Source: JACKFE01 sp050248735 (lineage in GTDB: Bacteria > Nitrospirota > Nitrospiria > Nitrospirales > UBA8639). From it: DNA of 64,000 bases. Location of the stretch: assembly GCA_050248735.1 (NCBI GenBank), contig JBFWRU010000003.1, forward strand, positions 1 to 64,000. The letters are read 5' to 3'. The translations under genes were made by a program, and so were the position numbers. Below the pieces are notes generated by a model. The model was given only the letters and a program-made list of their open reading frames with translations, had not been told where the DNA came from and did not search any database. Positions 37,563 through 45,181 of this stretch are shown here, one piece after another. How positions within the stretch are numbered: the stretch's first letter is position 1; each line of letters opens with the position of its first letter.

Positions 37563-37835
37563 GTCTTCGCTTGGGAGGAGGGATTCCTGCGTTTCCCAAC
37601 GACCGGCCTGGGCTTGTTTGAGGGACTTTCGTAGAGGACGGATCGTCTTCTGATCGCTCAAAATATCCAAGGTCTCCATCAGGCCTTCAACGTACTCCAG
37701 ACTCAGCAGCACCGCAGTCGGCACCCCATCCCGGGTGATCCCCATAGTATCCTGGCGTTTTTGCTATTGCCGGATCAGATCAAGCAGTTGGGCCTTGGCT
37801 TGCGTCACTGACACATATTGATCCATATGCGGCAT
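37557..37835 (-). pseudogene. Phd/YefM-type antitoxin interrupted by an in-frame TAG
   Basis: The reading frame starts at ATG 37835 behind GGGAGG and encodes a Phd-like N-terminus (YVSVTQAKAQLLDLIRQ), then meets TAG at 37764-37766. The same frame then continues QKRQDTMGITRDGVPTAVLLSLEYVEGLMETL, the expected remainder of the family. One base change restores a full antitoxin. The downstream part could restart at ATG 37745. It pairs with the truncated toxin at 37414, so the locus is decaying. Confidence 0.75.
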
Positions 37836-38257
37836 CGCACATCCTCCCTCGTAAATAGTTGCATTTATGGCCATTACACTAACCACTTTAAAACCAAACA
37901 TGCCGACGGAATAATCCCACTCAAGAGCAGTATTCCCCCACCATTCAGACACCGTACCGGCATCAAAACTCAATCCTCTAATTTTCGACAACTACAAACC
38001 GACGCATTCTCGACTTATTTGTTACCTTATTCAAGAATTCTTCACAGTTGGTAACTCAGGTCGTCCAGCACATTCATGCTGGTCCTTTTCCAAATACTAA
38101 GTTCGAAAGAGTTTATGACATAGAAAGTACATTAGTTTGTAAGGAATTAGTATGAAAATGCTTCAGTGCTCCTATACTGATAAAAAATCACAAATCGGGC
38201 TATTATGCAGATTCACCTATACATTGTTGTTAGCCAAATAATTCCTAATCCAGATCC
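37836..38257. other. AT-rich spacer in accessory patch
   Basis: About 420 AT-rich bases between the dead toxin-antitoxin locus and the next gene. No convincing gene. A GTTGTTAGCC at 38226-38235 recalls an integron attC end but no matching partner or integrase is seen. Confidence 0.35.
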
Positions 38258-38776
38258 TTGAGCGGACCCCGCTTGGGAAACGATCCAGTGGGCATTGTTG
38301 AACCGATTAATCTACGAGAGTGGAAGGCACAGCCCGGTCGTTCGTGGCGTGGCAGGTTGTTCACATGTGGACGGCCTGGCCGTGCAACACACGGACACGC
38401 AAAAGTGGCGATCAACGAGGACGTGATTGACTCATGGGAGCAAGGGTTGCCACAAGCAGATGTTCTCCACATTATCTCTTTGCTTGGGCAAAAAACTAAC
38501 GGTCTTTCAGAGTTCAGCTACTATCCGTTTCGTTCTGCCAAGGAAAATGGGACGAAACCTGTTTTCGAAGAATGGCTGAACGAACGTTACAGTCGCCGGT
38601 TCATTGTTTATGAGTTTCCAACTATTGATTGTAGGGGTATTCCACACGACGTGTTGAGCGCTGCGGGATGTCAAGTTGTGAAATGCCTAGAAGGCGGGGA
38701 CACTACCATCGTCATCGACTCGGCGGGAGCTGAAAGGACCGCACGTGTGTGTGTAGCAATCGGTGGCATACGCTAA
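38258..38776 (+). CDS. uncharacterised protein with a phosphatase-loop-like motif
   Basis: Up to 172 residues from TTG 38258; a GTG at 38288 is another possible start. Segments: TCGRPGRATHGHAKVAINED, LHIISLLGQKTNG, FRSAKENGTK, FEEWLNERYSRRFIVYEFPTID, then TTIVIDSAGAERTARVCVAIG. The last resembles the P-loop of dual-specificity phosphatases (HCxAGxxRT), with Ile-Asp where His-Cys should stand, and the PTID Asp sits where a general acid would be. If homologous it is a pseudophosphatase. I do not recognise a named family. The gene stands alone in an AT-rich accessory patch next to toxin-antitoxin loci. Confidence 0.55.
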   Translation: MSGPRLGNDPVGIVEPINLREWKAQPGRSWRGRLFTCGRPGRATHGHAKVAINEDVIDSWEQGLPQADVLHIISLLGQKTNGLSEFSYYPFRSAKENGTKPVFEEWLNERYSRRFIVYEFPTIDCRGIPHDVLSAAGCQVVKCLEGGDTTIVIDSAGAERTARVCVAIGGIR

Positions 38777-38980
38777 TTGTTGGAGCGCGCGACGCATGAG
38801 AATGACAGAGGGAATAATTGTTATGAATCTTCTCATTTTTTTTAGGGGATATCTCAGTGGGCGCTTTAACCTTGACAGCCACTCGTAAGTAAAACAGCTC
38901 CCGTACCAAAAGCTTCAACTCTCCTTTTCTTGGTACCAGAAAGAGAATAAACCCGGTTCGTCAAAATTGATGTTATTTTG

Positions 38981-39009
38981 TTGACATCTTGATGCTTAAG
39001 TTGTAGCAT
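38981..39009 (+). promoter_or_regulatory. promoter of the VapBC operon
   Basis: TTGACA (38981-38986), 17 bases, TAGCAT (39004-39009). The antitoxin ATG at 39016 is where transcription should begin, so the mRNA may be leaderless; no ribosome site precedes the ATG. Confidence 0.5.
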
Positions 39010-39015
39010 AAAAAG

Positions 39016-39264
39016 ATGAGAACGACACTTACACTTGATGATGATGTATCAGCCAAGCTCAAAAGTCTGGCCAAACGCACCGGAAAATCGTTCAAAGAAA
39101 CTGTGAATGAAGCCATTCGCTCTGGATTAACGGTCATGCCGACCACCCAATCGCCCACCTATTTCCGGGTGGTCACACGTGATTTAGGGAATGTCCAGCC
39201 AGGCATCAACCTGGACAACATTGCCGAGGTTATCGAACAGGCAGAAAGTCCACGACATCGGTGA
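39016..39264 (+). CDS. vapB: VapB-like ribbon-helix-helix antitoxin
   Basis: 82 residues. The N-terminal ribbon-helix-helix (RTTLTLDDDVSAKLKSLAKRTGKSFKETVNEAIRSGL) is clear and would bind the operon operator. The C-terminal part (VVTRDLGNVQPGINLDNIAEVIEQ) should contact the toxin. Its TGA overlaps the GTG of the toxin by four bases. Confidence 0.9.
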   Translation: MRTTLTLDDDVSAKLKSLAKRTGKSFKETVNEAIRSGLTVMPTTQSPTYFRVVTRDLGNVQPGINLDNIAEVIEQAESPRHR

Positions 39265-39698
39265 TTCTGATCGACGCCAACTTACTCCTCTACGCCTACC
39301 ACCCGAAGGCAGTCCAACATGACCCGAGTCGGGCTTGGCTGGAAGGCTGCCTGGCCGGCTCTCAACTGGTCCGACTGACCTGGTTGACGGTATGGGCTTT
39401 TCTGAGGATTTCAACCAACCCCAGAGTCTTTGAATTTCCTTTTTCTCTCGAAGAAGCCAAGATCATTGTGAATACGTGGTTGGAACATCCCCTTATGGGC
39501 ATCCTTGAGCCGGGCGATCAGCATTGGACTATTCTGCAAACCTGTATGAAGGAAGGTCAGGCGAGTGGCCCTTTGGTGATGGATGCGGTCTTGGCGGCCA
39601 TTGCACTGGAATACGGTGCTGTGCTCCATACCACGGACAAAGATTTTTCCCGGTTTCCCAAACTGAAGTGGGTGAACCCTTTAGAATCGAACTCATAG
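39261..39698 (+). CDS. vapC: VapC PIN-domain toxin
   Basis: 145-residue PIN ribonuclease starting at GTG inside the antitoxin stop. It has LIDANLLLYAYHP (Asp 5), LTWLTVWAFLRISTNPRVF, GPLVMDAVLAAIALEYGAVLHTTDKDFSRFP with the later acidic residues. The second motif Glu is not obvious in the VWAFLRI segment, as in other members of this subgroup. Together with the antitoxin it forms an intact VapBC. Confidence 0.9.
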   Translation: MILIDANLLLYAYHPKAVQHDPSRAWLEGCLAGSQLVRLTWLTVWAFLRISTNPRVFEFPFSLEEAKIIVNTWLEHPLMGILEPGDQHWTILQTCMKEGQASGPLVMDAVLAAIALEYGAVLHTTDKDFSRFPKLKWVNPLESNS

Positions 39699-40003
39699 AC
39701 GGAACCCCGGCTCCACTTCATTCCGCACAATTGGGAAAGAGACCCCCGACAGAGGAGACCGAGGATGACAAAATTATCGTCGTTAACTCGGTCATTCCTA
39801 CAAGTCGTGGGCATGGATCATGTCTTGTGACGACTAACTCGATCCATTTTCGTTATCCCTTGTCATTCGGAGTGGAACGAAGGATCTTTTCCCACCCGTA
39901 CCGTTACCTGGGCAAGATGTTTCGTGCCCCCCTCTGCATGACAAAAAGGAAGAATTCCTCACGCCCTCGTTTCGAGGCTTTAACTGGATTTTTTGGGGGA
40001 AAC
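39699..40003. other. intergenic region between converging vapC and fhs
   Basis: About 305 bases with no gene of its own. No strong hairpin-plus-U terminator seen; a short CCTCG-AAA-CGAGG hairpin lies near 39970. Confidence 0.35.
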
Positions 40004-41689
40004 TCAAAACAATCCGACGATATTTCCGTCGTCATCCACCCCGATCGCTTCGGCCGCGGGAACACGAGGAAGACCGGGCATGGTCATGATATCCCCTGTA
40101 ATCACCACTACGAATTCCGCTCCCATGGCCAGTCGCACATCCCGAACCGGAACCGTAAATCCCGAGGGCGCCCCTTTGATGGAGGGATCGGTGGAAAAAC
40201 TGTACTGCGTTTTAGCCATGCAAACGGGAAAGTGCCCATAGCCATTTTTTTCTAATTCCGTCAATCGGGATTGCACGGATTGGGGAATCACGACCTCATC
40301 GGCCCCATAGATTTCCCTGGCAACCGTCCCAATTTTTTCTGCCAGGGGGAGATCGTCGGCATACAACAAGGAAAACGTGGAAGCATTCGAATCGGTAATC
40401 TCTCGTACCGTTTCGGCCAAGGCCACAGCACCTTTTCCGCCTTGAGCCCAATGGTTGGAGACCACCATATGTACTCCCAGATCCTGGCAGGACCGCCTCA
40501 CCAAATCGAGTTCCGCCGGGGTATCGCCGGTAAATTGATTGATGGCCACCACGGCCGGCACCCCGAATTTTTTCACATTTTCCAAATGGCGCAACAGATT
40601 GGGAAGCCCACGCTCGAGCGCCGTCAAATCTTCTTTTCCCAGTTGTTTTTCCGAAGCCCCACCATGTAATTTCAGCGCTTTGACCGTGGCGACAACCACG
40701 GCACAGGCAGGAGTCAAGCCCGCTTTTCGGCATTTGATATTGAAAAACTTCTCCGCTCCCAGATCGGCGCCGAACCCCGCCTCAGTGACCACGTAATCCG
40801 CCAACTTGAGTGCCAGCCGCGTAGCGACGATGGAATTGCAACCATGCGCAATATTGCCAAATGGCCCACCATGCACAATGGCCGGATTGTTCTCCAGCGT
40901 TTGGACCAGATTCGGGTTCAAAGCATCTTTGAGCAATGCCGTCATCGCGCCCTCAGCTTTGATGTCCCTGGCAAAGATCATTTCCTTGTCGACGTTTCGT
41001 GCCACTTTAATATTTCCTAACCGACGTTCCAGATCTTTGATGTCCGACGACAGACACAGAATCGCCATGACTTCCGAAGCGGCCGTAATGTCGAAACGCC
41101 CCTCCCGGGTGAACCCGTTCGCCTTCCCGCCCAGACCCGTGACGATTGAACGGAGGGAACGATCATTGACATCCAGGACCCGCCCCCATGTCAGCCGGCG
41201 TGGATCGATCTGCGGTTTATGCCCCCAATAAAGATGATTATCCACCATGGCTGCCAATAAATTGTGCGCAGCGGTGATGGCATGAAAGTCTCCCGTGAAA
41301 TGTAGGTTGATGTCCGTCATGGGGGCCACCTGCGCGAAGCCGCCGCCGCAGGCACCGCCTTTCATTCCGAAACAGGGACCGAGGCTCGGCTCACGAATGG
41401 CCACGATGGTTTTGGCCCCGATATGATTCAATCCATCAGCCAACCCGATGGAGGTGGTGGTTTTGCCTTCACCCGCCTTCGTGGGCGAGATAGCCGTGAC
41501 AAGAATGAGCTTCCCATCGGAGTGTTCACGAACGGCATCCATCATGCTCAATGGAATTTTGGCTTTGTGTTTGCCGAATACTTCGATGTGATCCGCACCC
41601 AAGCCCAGTGTTTCACGGGCGACGTCGGTAATGGGTCGCAACTGAGCCCGACCGGCCACTTCAAGATTAATGGAACTATCACTCATCAT
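40004..41689 (-). CDS. fhs: formate--tetrahydrofolate ligase
   Basis: ATP-dependent condensation of formate with tetrahydrofolate, the entry of C1 units or part of the Wood-Ljungdahl methyl branch. 561 residues, full length. Visible: the P-loop SPTKAGEGKTTTSIGLADGL near residue 65, GMKGGACGGGFAQVAPM, and VRFDI-type FTREGRFDITAASE. AUG-AUG start behind GGAG. Stands alone here with no folD adjacent. Confidence 0.97.
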   Translation of the reverse strand: MMSDSSINLEVAGRAQLRPITDVARETLGLGADHIEVFGKHKAKIPLSMMDAVREHSDGKLILVTAISPTKAGEGKTTTSIGLADGLNHIGAKTIVAIREPSLGPCFGMKGGACGGGFAQVAPMTDINLHFTGDFHAITAAHNLLAAMVDNHLYWGHKPQIDPRRLTWGRVLDVNDRSLRSIVTGLGGKANGFTREGRFDITAASEVMAILCLSSDIKDLERRLGNIKVARNVDKEMIFARDIKAEGAMTALLKDALNPNLVQTLENNPAIVHGGPFGNIAHGCNSIVATRLALKLADYVVTEAGFGADLGAEKFFNIKCRKAGLTPACAVVVATVKALKLHGGASEKQLGKEDLTALERGLPNLLRHLENVKKFGVPAVVAINQFTGDTPAELDLVRRSCQDLGVHMVVSNHWAQGGKGAVALAETVREITDSNASTFSLLYADDLPLAEKIGTVAREIYGADEVVIPQSVQSRLTELEKNGYGHFPVCMAKTQYSFSTDPSIKGAPSGFTVPVRDVRLAMGAEFVVVITGDIMTMPGLPRVPAAEAIGVDDDGNIVGLF

Positions 41690-41803
41690 GCTGTTCTCCG
41701 TGAAGGGTGATCATACCAGGCGTCCCTCTCGATCTTCACTATCATTTTTCATTGAAGCCACACTTACTTGGTATTTCGCACGTGGTTTTGTTAAGAATGA
41801 GAT

Positions 41804-43147
41804 ATGCGCACATCAGGTATTATAGTCGGTCTTCTGATCCTTGTGTTTTCGGGTACAGTGACGAAGACCGCCGCTCATGAATTTCAAGTCGGCCAATCCA
41901 TTGTGCTGACTGCCAGCAAACCTATCGGCGTGCCGTTGCATCGGGAGCCGGGGCCCAGTTACCTCAAACATATTCCCAGCGGTACACTTGCTCTCATTGA
42001 AAATATTTCTAAAAACGGACAATGGCTCCAGATTCGTCTCGACTCCGGTGAAAACTACTGGGTTCACGCCAAATATGTAGAATTCCGTTCCGCAGCACCC
42101 CATCCTCCTGATCCCATTCCGCCGCCCCCGGGTTCTTTGAAGATTCCCGACCATTCATCGACCACAATCGGCGGCGAGGAAGCCGCCTGGTCCTCCCGAG
42201 AACAGTGCGAGACCATTCTCAAAAACGGAAGCCGCATGGCTCACGAATCCCAGTCTCATCTCAGAGTGGCGACCTGGAATCTGCGATGGTTTCCCGCGGG
42301 AAAATCCCCTGAACAGGCTGAAGATTTTGCGGAACCCACGAATCTGAATTGGCTGACCTGCGCCATCCGCTGGATGCAGGTGGACATTCTAGCTGTTCAG
42401 GAAATTCTGGCGACCCCGGAAGCCACCCGGGCCCTGAACGCTTTGACCGAAAATCTTACCACGCAAACGGGAAATGCCTGGCGGTGGTATCGACAACCCT
42501 GCGGCCATCTGGACGATCATCATGTTGGTCTGTTGTGGAACGACACCCGTGTGTCCCTGACGGACTTTGACAGTCTTTGGCAGTTCAACTCCAAGGCGGA
42601 AAACAGTTCCAACCCCTGCACCTATGGCTTACGGCCAGGTCAATACGCCCGTGTCCAGTCCCGTACAACCGATGGCGTTGATTTTCACCTCGTCGCCCTG
42701 CATTTGAAATCCGGTCCCACCGTGTTTGATGTAGAAGAACGCCATAAGGCCCTCAACCGCATTGACCAGGCTATTGCGCCATTTCTCATACAGGATCGGG
42801 ATGTGATCATTCTGGGAGATTTCAATACCATGGGAGCGGGAGACTGGCATTCACGTGACTACGAAATCAAAAATCTCCGCCGGCATCTGGAAAAGGAAAA
42901 TCCCGGGTTCACAGATTTAGAACCCAAACCGCAATGTTCCCATTATTTCCGGGGACGCGGGGGCTGGCTGGACCATATCCTGGTCCCGCACGACATGAAA
43001 GAGATTTCGGTTACCTCGACCACCGCGACCGGCTATTGTGCCGTGGCCGGTTGCGCACGAATCCGGGGGGATTATCCTCTGGCCTACCGCCAGCTTTCCG
43101 ATCATTGTCCTGTTGTCGTCGAAATCGAGAATGCGGACAGGGATTAA
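41804..43147 (+). CDS. secreted endonuclease/exonuclease/phosphatase-family protein with SH3 domain
   Basis: 447 residues. Signal peptide (about 1-24, ending TAAH). A bacterial SH3-type domain (about 30-100) with VGQSIVLTASKPIGVPLHREPG and WVHAKYVEF is followed by a Pro-rich linker. The EEP hydrolase domain (about 155-440) has RVATWNLRWFP, DILAVQEIL with the metal Glu, DVIILGDFNTMG and the terminal LSDHCPVVVEIE. Enzymes of this fold act on DNA, phospholipids or inositol phosphates; the substrate is unknown. The SH3 module suggests binding to cell wall. Confidence 0.87.
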   Translation: MRTSGIIVGLLILVFSGTVTKTAAHEFQVGQSIVLTASKPIGVPLHREPGPSYLKHIPSGTLALIENISKNGQWLQIRLDSGENYWVHAKYVEFRSAAPHPPDPIPPPPGSLKIPDHSSTTIGGEEAAWSSREQCETILKNGSRMAHESQSHLRVATWNLRWFPAGKSPEQAEDFAEPTNLNWLTCAIRWMQVDILAVQEILATPEATRALNALTENLTTQTGNAWRWYRQPCGHLDDHHVGLLWNDTRVSLTDFDSLWQFNSKAENSSNPCTYGLRPGQYARVQSRTTDGVDFHLVALHLKSGPTVFDVEERHKALNRIDQAIAPFLIQDRDVIILGDFNTMGAGDWHSRDYEIKNLRRHLEKENPGFTDLEPKPQCSHYFRGRGGWLDHILVPHDMKEISVTSTTATGYCAVAGCARIRGDYPLAYRQLSDHCPVVVEIENADRD

Positions 43148-43188
43148 ACCCGTCTCGTCCTAAAAATAATTGGTTTGTAAAAATTTCC

Positions 43189-44130
43189 CTAGGGTTGTTG
43201 TTCATGGAGCTCGAGGCCCTTGCTCACCCGACGGGCTTCGGCTTCCACAAAAACTCGCTTGACCAACGGGTGACGGATTTTAATGTCCTTATCCAGCGTG
43301 GCCACACACCATTCCACGTCATCCGAAGTCACTCCATCGCGAAATTCGACACTCAAATTCACCAATATAAATTCCGGCCCCATATGCATAGTCAACACTT
43401 CGTTCACATGCACCACCTCGGGAAGTTGTTTGGCCATCTCACGAATACTGTGTACCACTTCCTGATTGGCACTTTCCCCGATCAGCAATCCTTTGGTCTC
43501 ATGCGCCAACCACACCGCTATAGCACCCAAGATACACCCAATAATGATCGTAGCAATGCCATCAAAATATGGAATGCCCGTCACCTGTCCCAACCAAATC
43601 CCAATAAAGGCCACTCCCAACCCCAACACCGCCGCAGTATCTTCAAAGAGGACCATGAAAATCGTAGGATCTTTTCCTCGTTTCACCGCCTGAAAATATG
43701 ACCACTTGCCCTTGACCTTCGTAAACTCTTTTAAAGCCATGTACCAGGCCCCGCCTTCAAACACCAACGCCAACGCCAACACAATATAGTTCACCATGGG
43801 ATCGACCATGGGATGGGGTTCCAACACATGCAACACGCCCTCATACAGAGACACACCCGCCCCGAAGGCAAAGACCAGAACGGCCACGGCAAAACTCCAG
43901 AAGTAAATTTCCTTCCCATACCCAAAGGGATACCGTTCATCGGGAGGTTTTTTGGCTTTGTGCATCCCATAAAGGAGAAGGCCCTGATTTCCGGTATCGA
44001 CTAAGGAGTGAATGCCTTCGGCCAACATGGCCGAACTGCCGGTGACCCATGAGGCAGCAAATTTGGTGATCGCAATCAAGGTATTCCCAATCAATGCGGC
44101 ATAAATGACTTTTTTTGATCCGGAGGCCAA
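43189..44130 (-). CDS. cation diffusion facilitator family transporter
   Basis: 313 residues, six predicted transmembrane helices and a cytoplasmic tail. The metal-binding HxxxD pair stands in EGIHSLVDTGNQ, and a second site pair appears in LFEDTAAVLGL. The FGYGKEIYFWSF motif is the mark of the ZnT9-like branch of CDF exporters of Zn2+, Fe2+ or Mn2+. The tail has a ferredoxin-like domain (HVNEVLTMHMGPEFILVNLSVEFRDG). It starts at TTG with AGGAG four bases upstream. Confidence 0.92.
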   Translation of the reverse strand: MASGSKKVIYAALIGNTLIAITKFAASWVTGSSAMLAEGIHSLVDTGNQGLLLYGMHKAKKPPDERYPFGYGKEIYFWSFAVAVLVFAFGAGVSLYEGVLHVLEPHPMVDPMVNYIVLALALVFEGGAWYMALKEFTKVKGKWSYFQAVKRGKDPTIFMVLFEDTAAVLGLGVAFIGIWLGQVTGIPYFDGIATIIIGCILGAIAVWLAHETKGLLIGESANQEVVHSIREMAKQLPEVVHVNEVLTMHMGPEFILVNLSVEFRDGVTSDDVEWCVATLDKDIKIRHPLVKRVFVEAEARRVSKGLELHEQQP

Positions 44131-44532
44131 GATACTCCTTCAGACATTTTCAGAAAAGTTTGAATCCTACTCTCAATCGTAGTGAGCTTGAAAAGCCGGC
44201 GTATTATGTCAAAGCGCCCATACCACCGATACCTTCAGACCCATTTCTCCAATTCAATTTGAAGGAGCCTACAGGGGGCATACCATCGAACTGCTTTCCA
44301 TAAATTTCTAAACCTAGCAATTAACCTTAGTACTTTACATTTAATAACTAAATATGGTATGTAAAAAAATAGTGGACCACTATATGCATAGGGATATCAA
44401 TTTATTTCCATAAAACACGGTTTTCTTTCCTTAACGTAAGGTAAACCTGTGCTAATAGTTCAAAAATCTGAAATAGGCTCAAACCACAATTGAATAACCC
44501 GTAATACCAGTTCCGCCAAAAGGAGACCTACC
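44131..44532. other. AT-rich intergenic region
   Basis: About 400 bases, strongly AT-rich at 44300-44460. No gene, no clear repeat. A good AAGGAG site stands just before the small gene at 44533. Confidence 0.35.
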
Positions 44533-44778
44533 ATGGCACTCCGAACCAATGCCGATCAGGAAGTTACGATATTCAAAAAGGGTCGAAAAAAATCCGAGGA
44601 ACGGTGGTTTGTCCAAATGACTTGCAACCTGCTTGAACCCCGGATTTATGGGCCTTTTCCAACGGAAGGGGATGCCAAATTATTTCAGGATGGCGCAGAG
44701 TTTGAGTTGCGAAAGTTGTTGGATTTTGAGTTACGCATCCGATCCGGGCTTTCCTACCCTCGTGGAGTTTCAATGTAA
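44533..44778 (+). CDS. small conserved-looking protein of unknown function
   Basis: 81 residues with AAAAGGAG at proper distance. Basic N-terminus (VTIFKKGRKKSEERWFVQM), then an acidic/aromatic region with IYGPFPTEGDAKLFQDGAEFELRKLLDFELRIRSGL. Helical, cytosolic, no known family. Codon use and ribosome site support it being real. Confidence 0.55.
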   Translation: MALRTNADQEVTIFKKGRKKSEERWFVQMTCNLLEPRIYGPFPTEGDAKLFQDGAEFELRKLLDFELRIRSGLSYPRGVSM

Positions 44779-45181
44779 TTTTCTCAAGGCCTGAGACGAA
44801 ATAATATTTGGAGGGTCCATTCAGGACAATTTGGTGGAAAAATATCGTTCTAAACAAATTCCAAGCCGTGGAAATCAGGAACTTCATTTGTATTCGCTTT
44901 TTCTTCAATACTGAACATAGTGCCTAGTTTGCTTCCGTTTTTTGATTCTCTATTGGTCCTGTTGACTGTCCCCTTTCTTTTTCATAAGCATTGCCCGTAG
45001 ACTACTTCCACCATAGGTCTATAAAAATGAACGATCCTCAAAAATCAAGAACGCTAATGACCTGTCGCTTCCCGGAGCCTTTCGGCTTTTTGCAACTCAG
45101 ACCACTGATAATGGGCCCGCCCCTTAGGAAAGAGGCTGCTTATTTTTTTCAAGATTCACCCTTTGAATCTATCTACGAACC
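44779..45181. other. region before the giant AAA-WD40 gene
   Basis: About 400 bases without a convincing gene. It includes a frame from 44991 with weak character. No clear promoter match is seen, and only a weak ribosome site stands before 45182. Confidence 0.35.

Noticed and set aside
38220..38790. Possible integron cassette around the orphan gene (GTTGTTAGCC upstream, GCTAATTG downstream)
   Set aside because: Neither end fits the GTTRRRY / RYYYAAC core rule, no paired attC hairpin, no integrase.
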